64,000 nt of DNA from positions 1 to 64,000 of the forward strand of contig JAMKCH010049375.1 in the NCBI GenBank assembly GCA_023653785.1. The letters are read 5' to 3'. A model generated the notes under the pieces. The model worked only from the letters and a program-made list of their open reading frames with translations. It was not told the DNA's origin and ran no database searches. The translations under genes were made by a program, and so were the position numbers. This document shows positions 41,213-53,600 of this stretch, piece after piece; within the stretch, counting starts at the first letter, position 1; every line of letters begins with the position of its first letter. This DNA comes from Ophioderma brevispina (lineage: Eukaryota > Echinodermata > Ophiuroidea > Amphilepidida > Ophiodermatidae).

Positions 41213-43023
41213 ACAAACAAAGGAAAGAATGAGACCAAAATGGGTTTTATTTAAAAGGAAAATGCGAACATTTTTGGATAAATGGGTTTCTGGATCATTG
41301 AAAAAACTTTTTTTTAGAAATTGGAGAAGGGAAGATAGACTTAAGAAATCGGTAATGATTAAGGTTCATTTTGGACAGTGAAAATCTTACTTGTTGGATT
41401 AATTAAATAATAGAAACATAATGAGTAATAATTTTCTATTTTACGTATGCATTAAAACCTAAGTTAGATAACAGTAAGAGTGTTGGGAAAGTGTTTGAAA
41501 ATTTTGATCATGATGTAGAACATTTGAAAAGATGTTTTTGTTACTGTTGCCAGCAAAACAACACATTTGTGCTGTGAAGATGTTCGTTATTTTGTAGATG
41601 CGGTGTTCATATGTTCCTGTTGTCACTGGTATCGAGGATGGAATGTTAGTATTCTAGTTATCATACCAGGGCCATATGTGATAATGAAACACAGCCAGTA
41701 GTTGGCAAGTGCTATCATTTGATGTAAGCAGGTTTTGTTTTATATGCGTTTTCTATGATTTTATTGAAGGGTCTATATTACCGTTTGTATGTTTATTCCT
41801 TACCTCTCATTGTGCACATATCGGAAAGCTGAATTTACTCCCAATTAGTTTTTATGCAGGGCACGACAATTTACTTGCCCGACGCCTGGTTACAAGTAGT
41901 TAAGGATGAAGTTGTATCCTTGTCATTCAAGCAATTTGGTTTGGTAGAGCAAAGTTAGGCCCATAACAACACACAGCCACATCTGAATCGGGGAGGTGAT
42001 AACATCTGAAATCTTTTCAACTGCGTGGCAATATAACATTGGCCCTGCAATCTAAGATGAAAAGGAATCTGGAGTGTTTTCTCCTCCACATAACAGGCCA
42101 ATTGAATATCTTTAGCTCCATGGTATGCTGAAGTCAACTGATATTGGAGAAAAGAATTTCAGGTGAAATTTTATTCGTTGTCAATTTATTATGAATTTAC
42201 ACTTGGTTTTACCCTCCTCATGTGATCTGATGGGGACTATACTTTATTCATCACCAAATAGTCAAGACTCCTCACACCCTGAATTGATATAGAAGAATGT
42301 GGGCGCATCTTCAAACATCTCTTCCGCAGCAGACGCAGTGTGTGATATATGCACGGCGCACGCTTGTGGCAAGAGGCTCGCATGTAAAACGGAATTACTT
42401 TCACTCACGGATAAGTGATGAACAAAGTATACGAAACAACAGCATAGAAGAACATGACCCATAGTCTTTAATGGGCAATCCTATATATGATGTCAGTAAC
42501 TTAATTTTCCAAGAAAATAGCATATTTTTGAATGACAAAGCTACAACGAAATCCCCTAATTGCTTGTAAATCACGAGCAATTGAATTGCCACACCTTGTT
42601 TTTATGTTGTTTGATCTTGCAGTTTTATTAGAAAGTCAAACTTGGTTAACATTTTGTATATTGTATAGGGCAGTGCAAGTGAAAGAAATTTTGTAATTTA
42701 TAATCACTAAGTATTTTGTACAATGTCATTCCCAAAGAACCAAGTTCTGTAAAGGTGCATTCAGGAAAAGTTCTCATTTTTAAGCAATTAGTTGACGAGT
42801 CACCTTAAATTTGTCTGTAAAATTGTACGGTCTTCAAATTTCACACATAAATGGTTTTTATTTTCCAAAACATCATACTTTTTTTTTGCATTTTTTTTGG
42901 GGGGGGGGGGGGAGAGGGGGACATGCTTTGATTATTTTCTTTTGGACTGTGGTAAATTCTACAGAAATATTGAAGAGTTGTAGTGTTGGCAAAATATCTG
43001 CAAGTAAAAGTTATCTAAATAAA
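41213..43023 (+). other. GAPVD1: Probable GAPVD1 3' UTR
   Basis: No coding sequence is recognised after the stop. An AATAAA at 43,018-43,023 is a candidate polyadenylation signal about 1.8 kb downstream; the extent is a guess. The stretch includes a G run at 42,899-42,912 next to a T run. Confidence 0.35.
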
Positions 43024-43535
43024 CCAAAGTTGTAACTTGTAAGTTAATTTCAAACAAGACTTAAGGTTTTTAATGTGAAATTGGTTGATCTAGTTCTGAA
43101 TGCACCTTCAGTGCTATTCTATACAAGTATAAAATGTAACATTTGTTTATTTGAGTATTATACGATACAAGGCTTTAATAGTAGAAACTACATGCAAAAG
43201 AATTTATTTTAAGTCATGTTTTTTGTGTGTTTGCAATAATGAAGTGTCCAGAGTTTATTGATAGATTATATACTTCCAGTGATCATTGTATTATTTCGTG
43301 TTAAATTCAGAAGTTATTAAAAAATATTCAAAATCAGATATTGCAGTTTTGTAGCACATACAGGTATCTCTACACTTTATGCCAGCAACCTGATAGCATA
43401 CCTTGAGAACCCAAAAATCAGAATATATGTGTCACAAACGTCTCACCATGAAAGCCCTTGTGGGTGGTGTCTATTACTGATCCACTTTTTAGGCCCTCTA
43501 GTGGAGTACACAGGGCAAAGTCTCCTGAAGTTACT

Positions 43536-43711
<176 letters not shown>

Positions 43712-43913
43712 ATGATTCCTATAAAACAGTGAAGGTTGGCAGGTATGTGATAGGGATGAAACTGGATGTTTTTTTTTATCAATGTTGAATCTTCTGTCTA
43801 TATGAATGCTTTCTTTAACACACAGTTAAATGGAGCTTTGTATTTTTTGCAGCAGTGTTTTTTTTTCATTTTTGTTATTTTATTCATTTGAAAAAAAACT
43901 TATGAGAATCCCA

Positions 43914-44526
43914 CAGCTTAAGGATGGGCCCATAGAAACTAAATAGGTCTAAAGACTATATTTCTTAACAGGTGGTCGTAATAAAACAAATGATAACCAA
44001 TGGCAGATGTCTTTGTCTTACATTCCCAGCGATTTCAGTTTCACCCAAAAATCACAAAATACAGGGTTTTCCATATTTTTACATTTTGAATTATTTCTGG
44101 GAAACCCTACATCTTATTTTCATTTTCTTTGCAGATTATGAAAGCAGGTGCCCTCTTACAAAATTTTCTTGTTGTGCGTATCATAGAAATCCCTGTAACT
44201 CAAGAAAGGGACATTTTTCCACCAAACCATGATTTTGGCAAAATACCTATATATTGACTTATGGATATTTCCATAGTACCCACAGCAAGAAAATTATGTA
44301 AGATTACACCTGCTTTCATAATCTTCAGGGGTTTGCCAGAAAAAATCAAAAAATGAAGAAAAAAAAACTTTATTTTGTGATTTGTACACCTGCGAGTTGA
44401 AACCTGCAGAAATACAAAACAAATACTTTTGGTTTGAAATTGTTTTGATGTGACAACATATTGGAAAATATGATCTTTAGACCTATTTAGTCACTCGTGA
44501 GCTACCCATGGGACCCACCTTAAGCT
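43914..44526. repeat. ~610-bp palindromic (foldback) element
   Basis: The outer arms are 'agcttaaggatgggcccatag...ctaaataggtctaaag' on the left and '...ctttagacctatttag...catgggacccaccttaagct' on the right. Inner arms 'tcacaaaata', 'gattatgaaagcaggtg' and 'tacaaaattttcttg' have reverse-complement partners at 44,372-44,381, 44,308-44,324 and 44,286-44,300. The arms are about 270 bp each with indels. No transposase is seen. Confidence 0.8.
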
Positions 44527-47500
44527 ACTCTTGCAAATTTCAAGTGTTTTCATGCTTTTACTTAGATAACGAGTAATGCCTTAAGTACTGAAAAATCATT
44601 TAGGCAAAGGGTTAGACTAGTGCTGGGAATGTACTGTGTTGATTTCTTTCTGTTTTGGGACAGTGTTCTCCTTATGTTTCTTCATCATGAAGATTTGATT
44701 AATCTCACCTGTTGGTATTTTCTGAACAATTAAAATTTTAGGTAGTTTTTATGTAATTTAAGTAAAGGGGGGCAATGTTGAAACTAATGAATAAGAGTAA
44801 AGGGTAGGTATGGTTTGTGTTTTATTCTGTGACCAAAGAAAAAAGAAATTGGGGTGTGTGTGTATATTAAGTTTGATAAGCTTATAACTGGGAAAAACAA
44901 AAGGGAAGCAATGATGACTTTGAAGAAGTGGTGCCACCCATGGTTTATTCCTTCTAGGTCCAATCCCAGAGGGTGTTTTGAATCAATCCCACAATGCATT
45001 GCAGTGTGCCTATTCTGTACTGTACTAAACACATGTCAGTACTTAAAAATAAAGTGTTCAAGAAGTTTAATAACCATAAGGCATTTCATGATCATGCAAC
45101 AAATTTCCTATTACCTTGTGGGCTAAAATGAGTGTAAAAGTTAGGATTTTTATTATGTGTTAAGAAATGGATTTTGTGGGATCACATGACCGTATTGAAG
45201 TGAAATTTCCCGAAACCGGTGCATTGTGGATAGACTCAATACACCCTCTGGTCCAATCCCATATTCCTATTTGTTCCAATTCCCATTTGGTCTAATTCCC
45301 TTATGGTTCACTTCCCCATTTGGTCTGTTTTCCTATTTGGTCTGTTTTCCTATTTGGTCTGTTTTCCTATTTGGTCCAATCTTATGTTGTCCAATTAGGG
45401 AATTGGACAATAGGATTTGACCAAGGGGAAATCACCCCATCCATTTCAGCTAATTGCCTTATAGAACTTACTATAGTATTATAGATTATTAATTGGCCTT
45501 TTCCTACCATTGATGGGGCAAAACCAGTATGAGTATCATTATCAGTGTTTGGCTAGCAGAAAACTGCCTTGCTTTCAGTACTCAAGTAACAAAAGCAAGT
45601 TACTTTTCCACTTTACAAGCAACAATGACAAAGTTCACACTAGTTTTGCCCGATCTACAGCAGGAAAGGACCAATTAGGAATAAGATCTATATGCGTATA
45701 TTCACACCAATGTCATCTGCTCTAGGAAAGTAGACTTGATTGTGTCTGAACAAATTGTTGTAGCATAATTTACTCTACTTTCTTGAACTCCAATACGATA
45801 TACAATGTGTATTTGATTAAAGTATTCATAGCACTCTCGGTTTAGATATTTCTTAGCATTTTATATTTTGATGAATTGTGCAAAGACACTTTATCATCAC
45901 ATTACATCTGAAAAATGTATGTGTTATTCAGACTGCTTCAAATTTTAGAATGTCAGTCAAAGATGATCGGAGTGACTAACAGCTTAATTGCCAGATGTAG
46001 GCAGCACATTAGTATAACCAATATATGCTGGAACTGTATTGTGTGACACAGAAGTTGTTGTCCAAGAATATCATTTCGCCGGTACCGTTTTAGCCATATG
46101 TGCAGGCACATATTGCAGAGTGTTGTGATTTGCCTTCACAATATAAAATTACCCACTCTCAGTTATTAATGTCTAATTATGTAAGTGAAGATGTGTAGCC
46201 TGCTGCAAAAGAAGCTAAGTTAAAGAGACATGAGGAGATTTCCAGAAAGAAGCGCCCCCAATTTTTCTCGAACCCTGGTTTTTTACATATTGGAATGCTT
46301 ACCAATATATTAGATCACACCTGAAGTGAATAAGCCGAATACGCCGTCTTTATGTAATAAGATGATGATTTAGTAGTTTCTGTCATGCACGACAGAAAGT
46401 CAAAGCATGGTTTTCTATGGGGAACGATTACGGTAGGAGGCAAGTTCAAAACAAGGTTTGCGTTTTTCTTTTGCACCTGTTTGTCCAATAAACCTTCGAA
46501 ACGTTCTCAGTAGGTGGTCTACAACCGATCCAGTGAAATTTGAGAGAAATTTGTATCCTTAAAAAGCTCCTCCTGTCACTTTAACTAAAGCCTACCCCAC
46601 ACAGTATTAAAAATAAAGATGTGTAAGCTTAGGCAATTATCGCATTTTGCAATACAGTGCCCCGCCAACGATCGCCTCGGAAAAGCGATGTTTTCCCGAT
46701 GCATCATGGGAAAAAGTCGACATCCAGAACAAGTGTAATATAAATATGACACAGGAACGTGTCACTGATTGTTTAGTTTGTCAATATAATGGTCAGTTGT
46801 GTGCGAATGCACACCAAAAAGGATATTTACAATAAGTAAACCCTATGCTTTCTTTCGATCACAAAACTCTTATGTGGAGCTGTTTTCAACATAATAATCA
46901 CACTACTTGTGTGTTAATACAATGGAAGTTGGATGGCGATGTTGATCCTTGCAGTCTGACTGGCAAGGGTAACTTGCTGGCAGTGCCCTGTATTGTGAAT
47001 TGCGTGAATTGGGCAGCAACCTCCCCAGGCATGTAGAACAGTCAATGGAAGTGTAAATAGAAGACAACTCATTACTTAACCAACCAAAGTCCAATTTGTT
47101 TGATTCAAGTAAGATTTTCTTATGTTATCATCCATTTGATTTCCCTTGCTGTAAATTGATAATATAATATCAAGCAATGTGATCGAATTCTGCAGTTAAG
47201 TTTCATGTAAGTGAGGTTATGGTAAAGTTAGTAGAGGTAACATATTACCGTAATATAGTTTGCTTCCCCTATTTAAATAACTTTACTTTTCATACAGTAT
47301 TTGAATAAAAGGGATGTACTATTTGTAAACATCATGTATAAAATATATAATAAAAAAAAACAGGCATATAACTATATTGTGTCAATGTAATAAATTTGTG
47401 CTAAGAGTTGTGTGACAAAGTATTGATTCACCATGTTTCCAAACTTCATAATATTTTAGTAGAAGACCAGCCTGTAGATCCCGTGGCCAAACTCTGGAGA

Positions 47501-47929
47501 CAAAGATTTGAAGGCGTCTTGGGGTTCCCTGATCGATGTTGAAGGTTTTTGACTTGGGCTTGCCACTTCAATGTTCCGGCATTTTAGGGAAGGGGCAAAC
47601 AAAGTTAACACGGGTAAAAATTGAGAACTGACGCATTTGAATTAATATGCATGTCAAATTACTCGCCTTATCATACGGAATCAAAAAATGTATAGTTTGT
47701 TATTGATCCGACTTCAAATGAGGACACTATGGCCAAAAATGTCCAAAGGTCAATGCACTTTCAGTCAAGGTCAAATTGTTAATATAAACCGATTTTAAAG
47801 ATGTGTCTGATTATGTTTTTGTGAATGATAAATTCAATTTTGCAACTTTTAATAGTTCAAATGTTAGTCTTGACCTTGAAATGCAAAATACCGGCTATTT
47901 TGCCGTACAAGTTTGTTATTTTGGGGTCA
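44527..47929. other. Intergenic, a short tandem repeat only
   Basis: No gene is recognised. Besides the 17-bp tandem at 45,313-45,377 the sequence is AT-rich. Short open frames (for example 44,854-45,126 and 46,845-47,036) lack familiar motifs. Confidence 0.5.
45313..45377 (+). repeat. 17-bp tandem repeat, about 4 copies
   Basis: The unit is 'tcctatttggtctgttt', with degenerate flanking copies from about 45,245. The region then runs into 'aattagggaattggacaatagg', a short inverted relative. Confidence 0.85.
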
Positions 47930-48390
47930 AAAGTCATGTAGGGGCCATTATTGGGTAACTTGGCCGTGCTTTCATACCCATGCTTTGACGTATGGATATG
48001 AAACACCCGGGGTGCTAATTAGGTCGAAAACATTCCAGTACACTCATCTAGTGGGGAATTAGGGGTCATTCAAGGTCAAAGGTCAAATGGGGTAAACATT
48101 GGTGTTGGTGTATGTCCATGAAGCTTGAGGGTGGAGTTGATTGTTGATGCCAAAAATCTTAAAGGTCACAACAAGGTCATCAGGGGTCATTCAAGGTCAA
48201 AGGAGTTCAACTTTAGTATCCAGGCGAAACTTGGTGGGTGGGGCGATTGTTGATGACGAACATTTTAAAGCTCATGACAAGGACATCAGGGGTCATTCAA
48301 GGTCAAATGAACCGCAAAACCCGAGGGCATTCAATCCAGGTGATCGCAAAACACAGGTGATAGCCAAATCCAAGGACCGCCTAGTAAGCT
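47930..48390 (+). repeat. Dispersed GGTCA-rich repeat, family E (copy 1)
   Basis: Shares with 56,225-57,125 the order 'aaaagtcatgtagggg', 'ggccgtg', 'atacccatgctt', 'acacccgggg', 'aacattccagta', 'ggggtcattcaaggtcaaa', 'gttgattgttgatg', 'gaaacttggtgggtggggc' and 'cacaggtgat'. The second copy carries about 350 extra bases after 'cattccagta'. The 122-codon frame at 48,141-48,509 lies inside the repeat and is not considered a gene. Confidence 0.8.
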
Positions 48391-49289
48391 ACCTAGTTGG
48401 AGTCAGACACTGGGGGAATCTCATGTTGGGCTTGATTTTTTCAATTTCCGTGATGGGAGTCAGTTTGGTTAACTTTGTGTCCTTTCTTGTCAAGTTTGGC
48501 ATCATTTGATACCGTGCTTGTCGTCTTTCTTATGAATGCTATAAGTTTATGTGGTGTACTTATTACCGGTTCATGGCGGGTTCTTCTTGCGAAAATGAAC
48601 GGTCATCGTATGCCATATCTACCAAGGCTTACCCTGGACTGAGGTTCAAAACACAATTTGCGGTTTTATTTGACTTGAGTAGATTTAGTGTAAACAAACC
48701 CTGGATGGAGGTTGCCCGACTATATAAGATGATAAAAGAAAGTTGGTATAATGACTATGCATAGTGTTTACGGTATAGAGGGATGAAAGTTTAGTTTGTT
48801 GGGTTCGACCGCAAAGTTTCGAATTTTAAGTTTATGATATTGGTTATATTTTGGAGTGTTTGAGGAAAATATTTTGGTGTACGCTGCGAAACCTTATCTG
48901 GTTTCATATTAGTTCTTGTTGGCTGTTTTTTGAAACGAAGGACTTGCTGCCGACAATGCATTCCATGCCCAGCGTGGCTGTTCCTCTTGTATATAGCTTC
49001 AAGTCTAAACGATGTTCCACCACGTTGACCGTTTTTACGCACCTTGAAACCGTTTGAAAGCCCAGTTCTGGAATTTATCAGTGGTCCTTGAAAGTTGAAG
49101 GCACTTTAAAATATATTAGGTTTTCTAGATATAAATCTTTGATGCTATAAATATGATAAACAAGAGAGGTATTCACTTGCGCGCAATGGGCGATACTTCG
49201 AATATTTTTATAATCCTTCCTCTGTGATACATTTCTATTGCGAGTTGAGACGACACACACGCTTGCCTTTATACTTTTGACGGTTTGGG
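48391..49289. other. Intergenic, nothing recognised
   Basis: A few short open frames on both strands without recognisable motifs; no repeats detected by eye. Confidence 0.4.
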
Positions 49290-51425
49290 TCCCCGCCAAC
49301 TTTAGTTGGTAAGGGGTACTATAGAAATGCCCTGCGTCCGTGTGGTGTGTGTGTGTCCCACTCAATATCTCTGGATCTAATCAAGTGTGGGTGTCCCTCG
49401 TCGCAACATAATGCATCTCAAGTAAGGGGTGTGGCTGGGATTTCACAAGTGGGTCATGTGGCATGCGTCAAAGGTCAAATTGGCAAAAATAGGGCCAATT
49501 TGGTCAAAATCGGATATAAGACTTGTAAACACGATATCTTTGATCTAAGCAAGTATGGGTGCCATACTTCGCACCATGGATTTCACCCAAGTAGTCAAAT
49601 GCTGTCAAAAATGGATTAATTGCTATACCCCTTGGCAAATGTGGCAGGATGATGAAATTGGTGGGTGTGGTCAACATTCATTGGCCGAAAAGTTTGAAGG
49701 TGCTTTCAAGGTCATGCGGGGTCATTCAAGGTCAATGGAAATTACATGCTATAACCCTTGTCCAATGTGGTAGGATGATGAAAATTAGTGAGTGTGGTCA
49801 ACTTCAGTCCGAAAAGTTTGAATGTCTTTCAGGTCATGCGGGGTCATTCAAAGTCAATTGAATTAAATTGCTATAACCCTTGTCATTGTGGTAGGATGAT
49901 GAACTTGGTGGGTGTGGTCACATTCAGTGCGAAAAATTTGAAGGAAATTTCCAAGGTCATGCGGGGTCATTCAAGGCAAATGGGAAAAATTGCCATAAAC
50001 CGTTGTCAATTGTGGTAGGATATGAAACCTTTGTGGGTGTAGTCATCATTCAATGCCAACATTTGAAGGTCATTTCAAGGTCCCAGGTGGGGTCATCCAA
50101 GGTCCAAATCACTAATTATGTGGTAGGAGGATGAATGAAGACTTGATGGGTTGGGTCAACATTCAGTGCCAAAAACATTTGGCTATTTCAAGGTCATAGT
50201 GGTGTCATCCAATGTCAACTTCCATGCACATGGTAGTATGGTCAATTAAAACAATGGGGGAAGAAATCATTCTTGTGAAAATTTGAAGGTCTTTCAAGGT
50301 CGTGGGGTATTCAAGGTCAACTCAACTAAGATGTGGGAGGTCAACATTTCTAAACCAAAAGTTGTGAAGGTCTTTCAAGGTCACGTAGGGTCACCTAAGG
50401 TCAAATAACTACAATAGTTGGTATGGGCAATGTAGTCAACTTGCACTGCTATGGCCAGCCTATTTCCATCACAATTCTCCCTGTTATTTTAAAATTATAT
50501 TTCGCTCTATTTACTACCGCAACGGGCAGGGGACCTTTGTGGTTCGAGAACCGCCTTGTAGATATTACTTTGTGTCGACGGTGCTCCACTAAATGATTGG
50601 CCTAACATTCGACTTTTACCTTTTAAAGGTCCCAAGAAATGCAAATAGAATTGATGTGGTTCGTGTCAAGTCTACAAGCAGGGGCGAAAAAGCTTTCAAT
50701 ATTTGGTTTGGTGGTGACATCATTAGGGACTATTGATTTTTCAGAGAGTAATAGAAAATTCCAGGTGACTGGTGTGAATCTATTCATGGCACTGGCAGAA
50801 AATCAATAGTTTCACTAATGATGTCACTGGTAGTGTATTCTTTTTTGTGGCCCTGTTTATTGGAATGGAATGCCCCGTAAAGATTTGGACTAGGTTTATC
50901 ATCTCATTTCCTGGGACCTTTGGACCCTGACCAATTTTGTATACGTTTGTAACTAAGTAACACATAATTCAGTGGATATAGAGGAGGCCCTCCAAATGTT
51001 TGCAGGTGATTTGGAAAGCCATCTAAAAACACCAACAAGGCCTAGGCTTGTTTCGACTCATTGAAATGCATTTTTCCATGCTAATTCTGAATGTGCCCAG
51101 GAAAATGAAGACTTTTACATTTTTGAAGCAAAAATTGACAGTAATTTTGAACGGCGACTTGAGTCGCCGTTAGTTCTCAAAGGATTAATATCCTAAAATG
51201 TTGAAATAAGTGGCGGTAAGCATATCAATACTAAGCGGAAATCTTTGGAACACATCTGCCAGAAATTCCTTACATTTTGACTAGGAATATCCTAAAAATC
51301 GTTCAACAAGAGTCTGGGAAATTTGTCAATAATAATCCTCTATTTTTGATCGAGGATATTCCCTCAAAGTGGCCTGAAACATACGAAAATTAATAGAGAT
51401 TTTTTTTTTAAACCTGTACTGAAGA
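49290..51425 (+). repeat. 2.1-kb direct tandem duplication, copy A
   Basis: Starts with the hairpin CCCC-gCCAACT-TT-AGTTGGtaa-GGGG (49,291-49,315) and 'tactatagaaatgccctgcgtccgtgtg', followed by about eight ~120-bp AGGTCA-rich tandem units (about 49,470-50,430), then a unique part from 'ttactaccgcaacgggcaggggacc' to 'cctgtactgaagac'. It is repeated head to tail as copy B. Confidence 0.9.
49470..50430 (+). repeat. AGGTCA-rich ~120-bp minisatellite, array A
   Basis: Units contain 'ttgctataacccttgtcaat', 'gtggtaggatgatgaa', 'ttggtgggtgtggtcaacat', 'cagtgcgaaaa', 'tttgaaggt' and 'caaggtcatgcggggtcatt'. About eight units in decay. The AGGTCA hexamer and its close variants occur several times per unit. 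Confidence 0.85.
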
Positions 51426-53600
51426 CCCGACAATTTAGTTGGCAAAGGGGGTGTTACCTTAGAAATGCCCTGCGTCCGTGTGAGTGTGTGGGTGTCCCAA
51501 GCAATATCTCTGGATCAAGAGTTGTGGGTGGGTCCATCGTCGCTCGCAATAGAGCATCTCAAGTAGGGGTGGCTGGGATTAAAGTGGGTCATGGGAATGC
51601 GTCAAAGGTCAATATGGTCAAAATGGGCCAAATTTGGTCAAAAATAGGGATATGAGACTGTAACACGATATCTTTGATAGAAGCAGTATGGGTTGCCATA
51701 TTCGCACCAGGGATTTCACCCCAAGTAGTCAATGCGCAGTCCCAAAAATGGGACGGGATTAATTGCTATAACCTTGGCAATGTTGGCAGGATGATGATGA
51801 AACTCAGGGCTGATGAACTTGGTGGGTGGTCACATTCAGGCCAGAAAAGTTGAAGGTCATTTCTAGGTCATCTGAGGGGTAATCAAAGGTCAAATGGAAT
51901 TATTAAAGTGCTATAAATTGTCAATGGTGTTAGGATTGATGAAACTTGGTGGGTGGGTCACATTCAGTTTGTTTTTGGCCGAAAAGTTGAGGTCATTTAA
52001 AGTTCATGCGGGGTCATTCAAAGTCACATGGAATTAATTGCTATTAACCCTTGTCAAGGGGGTAGGAGATGAATTGGTGGGTGTGGTCAACATTCGGCGA
52101 AAAATTTGAGGAAATTCAGGTCATGCGGGGCATTTCAGGTCAAATGGGAAAAAAATTGCCATAAACCGTTGTCAATTGTGGTAGGATGAGAAATTGGTGG
52201 GTGTAGGCAGCATTCAATGCCAAAACAATTTGAAGGTCATTCAGGTCATGTGGGGTAATCCAAGGGTCAAATCACTAAGTATGGTGTAGGATGATGAAAA
52301 TTGCATGGTTTTGGTCAACATTCAGTGCCAAAAACTTGGTCCTTTCAAGGTCATGTGGGTCATCCAAGGTCAAATACATCACAGGTTAGTATGGTACTGA
52401 AAACTAATGGGGGGAGAAAGCATTCATTGTGAAAATTTGAAGGTCGTTAAAGGTCGTGGGGTTATTCAAGGTTAACTCACTCAATATGTGGAAGGTAAAC
52501 ATTCTAACCAAAGTGTGAGGTAATTTTCAGGTCAAGTAGGGTCATCTAAGGTCAATAACTACAAATGTTTGTATGGCAATGTCGGTCAAATTGCAACTGC
52601 TATGGAGCGCTAATTTCCATCACAATTCTCCCTTTGATTTTAAATCATATTTCGCTCTATTTACTACCGCAACGGGCAGGGGACCTTTTTGTGGTTCGAG
52701 AACAGCCTTGTAGATATACTTTGTGTCGACGGATGCTCCACTAATGATTTGCCTAAACATTCGACTTTTACCTTTTAAGGTCCCAAGAAAGCAAATAGAA
52801 TTGATGGGTTGTGTCAAGTCTACACAGTCAGGGCGGGGAAAAAGCGTTAATATTTGGTTTGGTGGTGACATCATTAGGGACTATTGATTTTCAGAGAGTA
52901 ATAGAAAATCAAGGTATGAATGGTGTGATGTGATCTATTCATGCACTGGCAGAAACGAAAATCAATGTTTCACTAATGATTGTAAATGGTAGTGTATTCG
53001 TTTTTGTGGCCTGTTTATTGGAATGGAATGCCCCGTAAGATTTGGACTAGTGTTTATCATCTCATGTCTGACGGACCTGGACCCTGACCAATTTTGTATA
53101 CGTTTGTAACTAAGTAACACATTAATTCAGGGATCAGGGGGGGAGGAGGCCATCCAAACGTTGCAACGGTGATTTGGAAAGCCATAACACACCAGCAACG
53201 CCTAGGCTTGTTTCGACTCATTGAAATGCATTTTTCAATGCTAATTCTGAATCGTGCCCAGGAAAATGAGACTTTTACATTTTTGAAGCAAAAAAAAATT
53301 GACAGTAAATTTTGAACGGCGAATTGAGTCGCCGTTAGTTCACAAAGGATTAATATCTAAAATGTTGAAATAAGTGGCGGTAAGAATATCAATACTAAGC
53401 GGAAATTTTAACAACATATGCCAGGAAATTCCTTACATTTTGGAGAGGCATATCCGAAAAACTTCGTGCAACAAGAGTTATGGGAAATTTGTCAATTAAT
53501 AATCCTCTATTTGATGAGGTATTCCCTCAAGTGGCCTGAAACATACGAAAATTAATAGAGATTTTTTTTTTTTTTAAACCTGTACTGAAGACACGACAAT
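51426..53600 (+). repeat. 2.1-kb direct tandem duplication, copy B
   Basis: Repeats copy A in order: 'ttagttggcaaaggggg...agaaatgccctgcgtccgtgtg', the AGGTCA array (about 51,600-52,540), 'cacaattctccct', 'accgcaacgggcaggggacc', 'gtgtcgacgg', 'gccccgtaag', 'tttcgactcattgaaatgca' and 'cctgtactgaagac'. Differences from copy A are mainly one- or two-base insertions and deletions. Confidence 0.9.
51600..52540 (+). repeat. AGGTCA-rich ~120-bp minisatellite, array B
   Basis: The same unit type and order as array A, including the diverged units ending 'gtatggtact(g)aaaactaatgggg'. The arrays were duplicated together with their flanks. Confidence 0.85.

Noticed and set aside
48141..48509. 122-codon open frame
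   Set aside because: It lies within the dispersed GGTCA-rich family E repeat and is not conserved in the second copy.
49290..53600. CRISPR-like array
   Set aside because: The repeats are long, decayed and directly adjacent without unique spacers, in an animal genome; this is minisatellite DNA.
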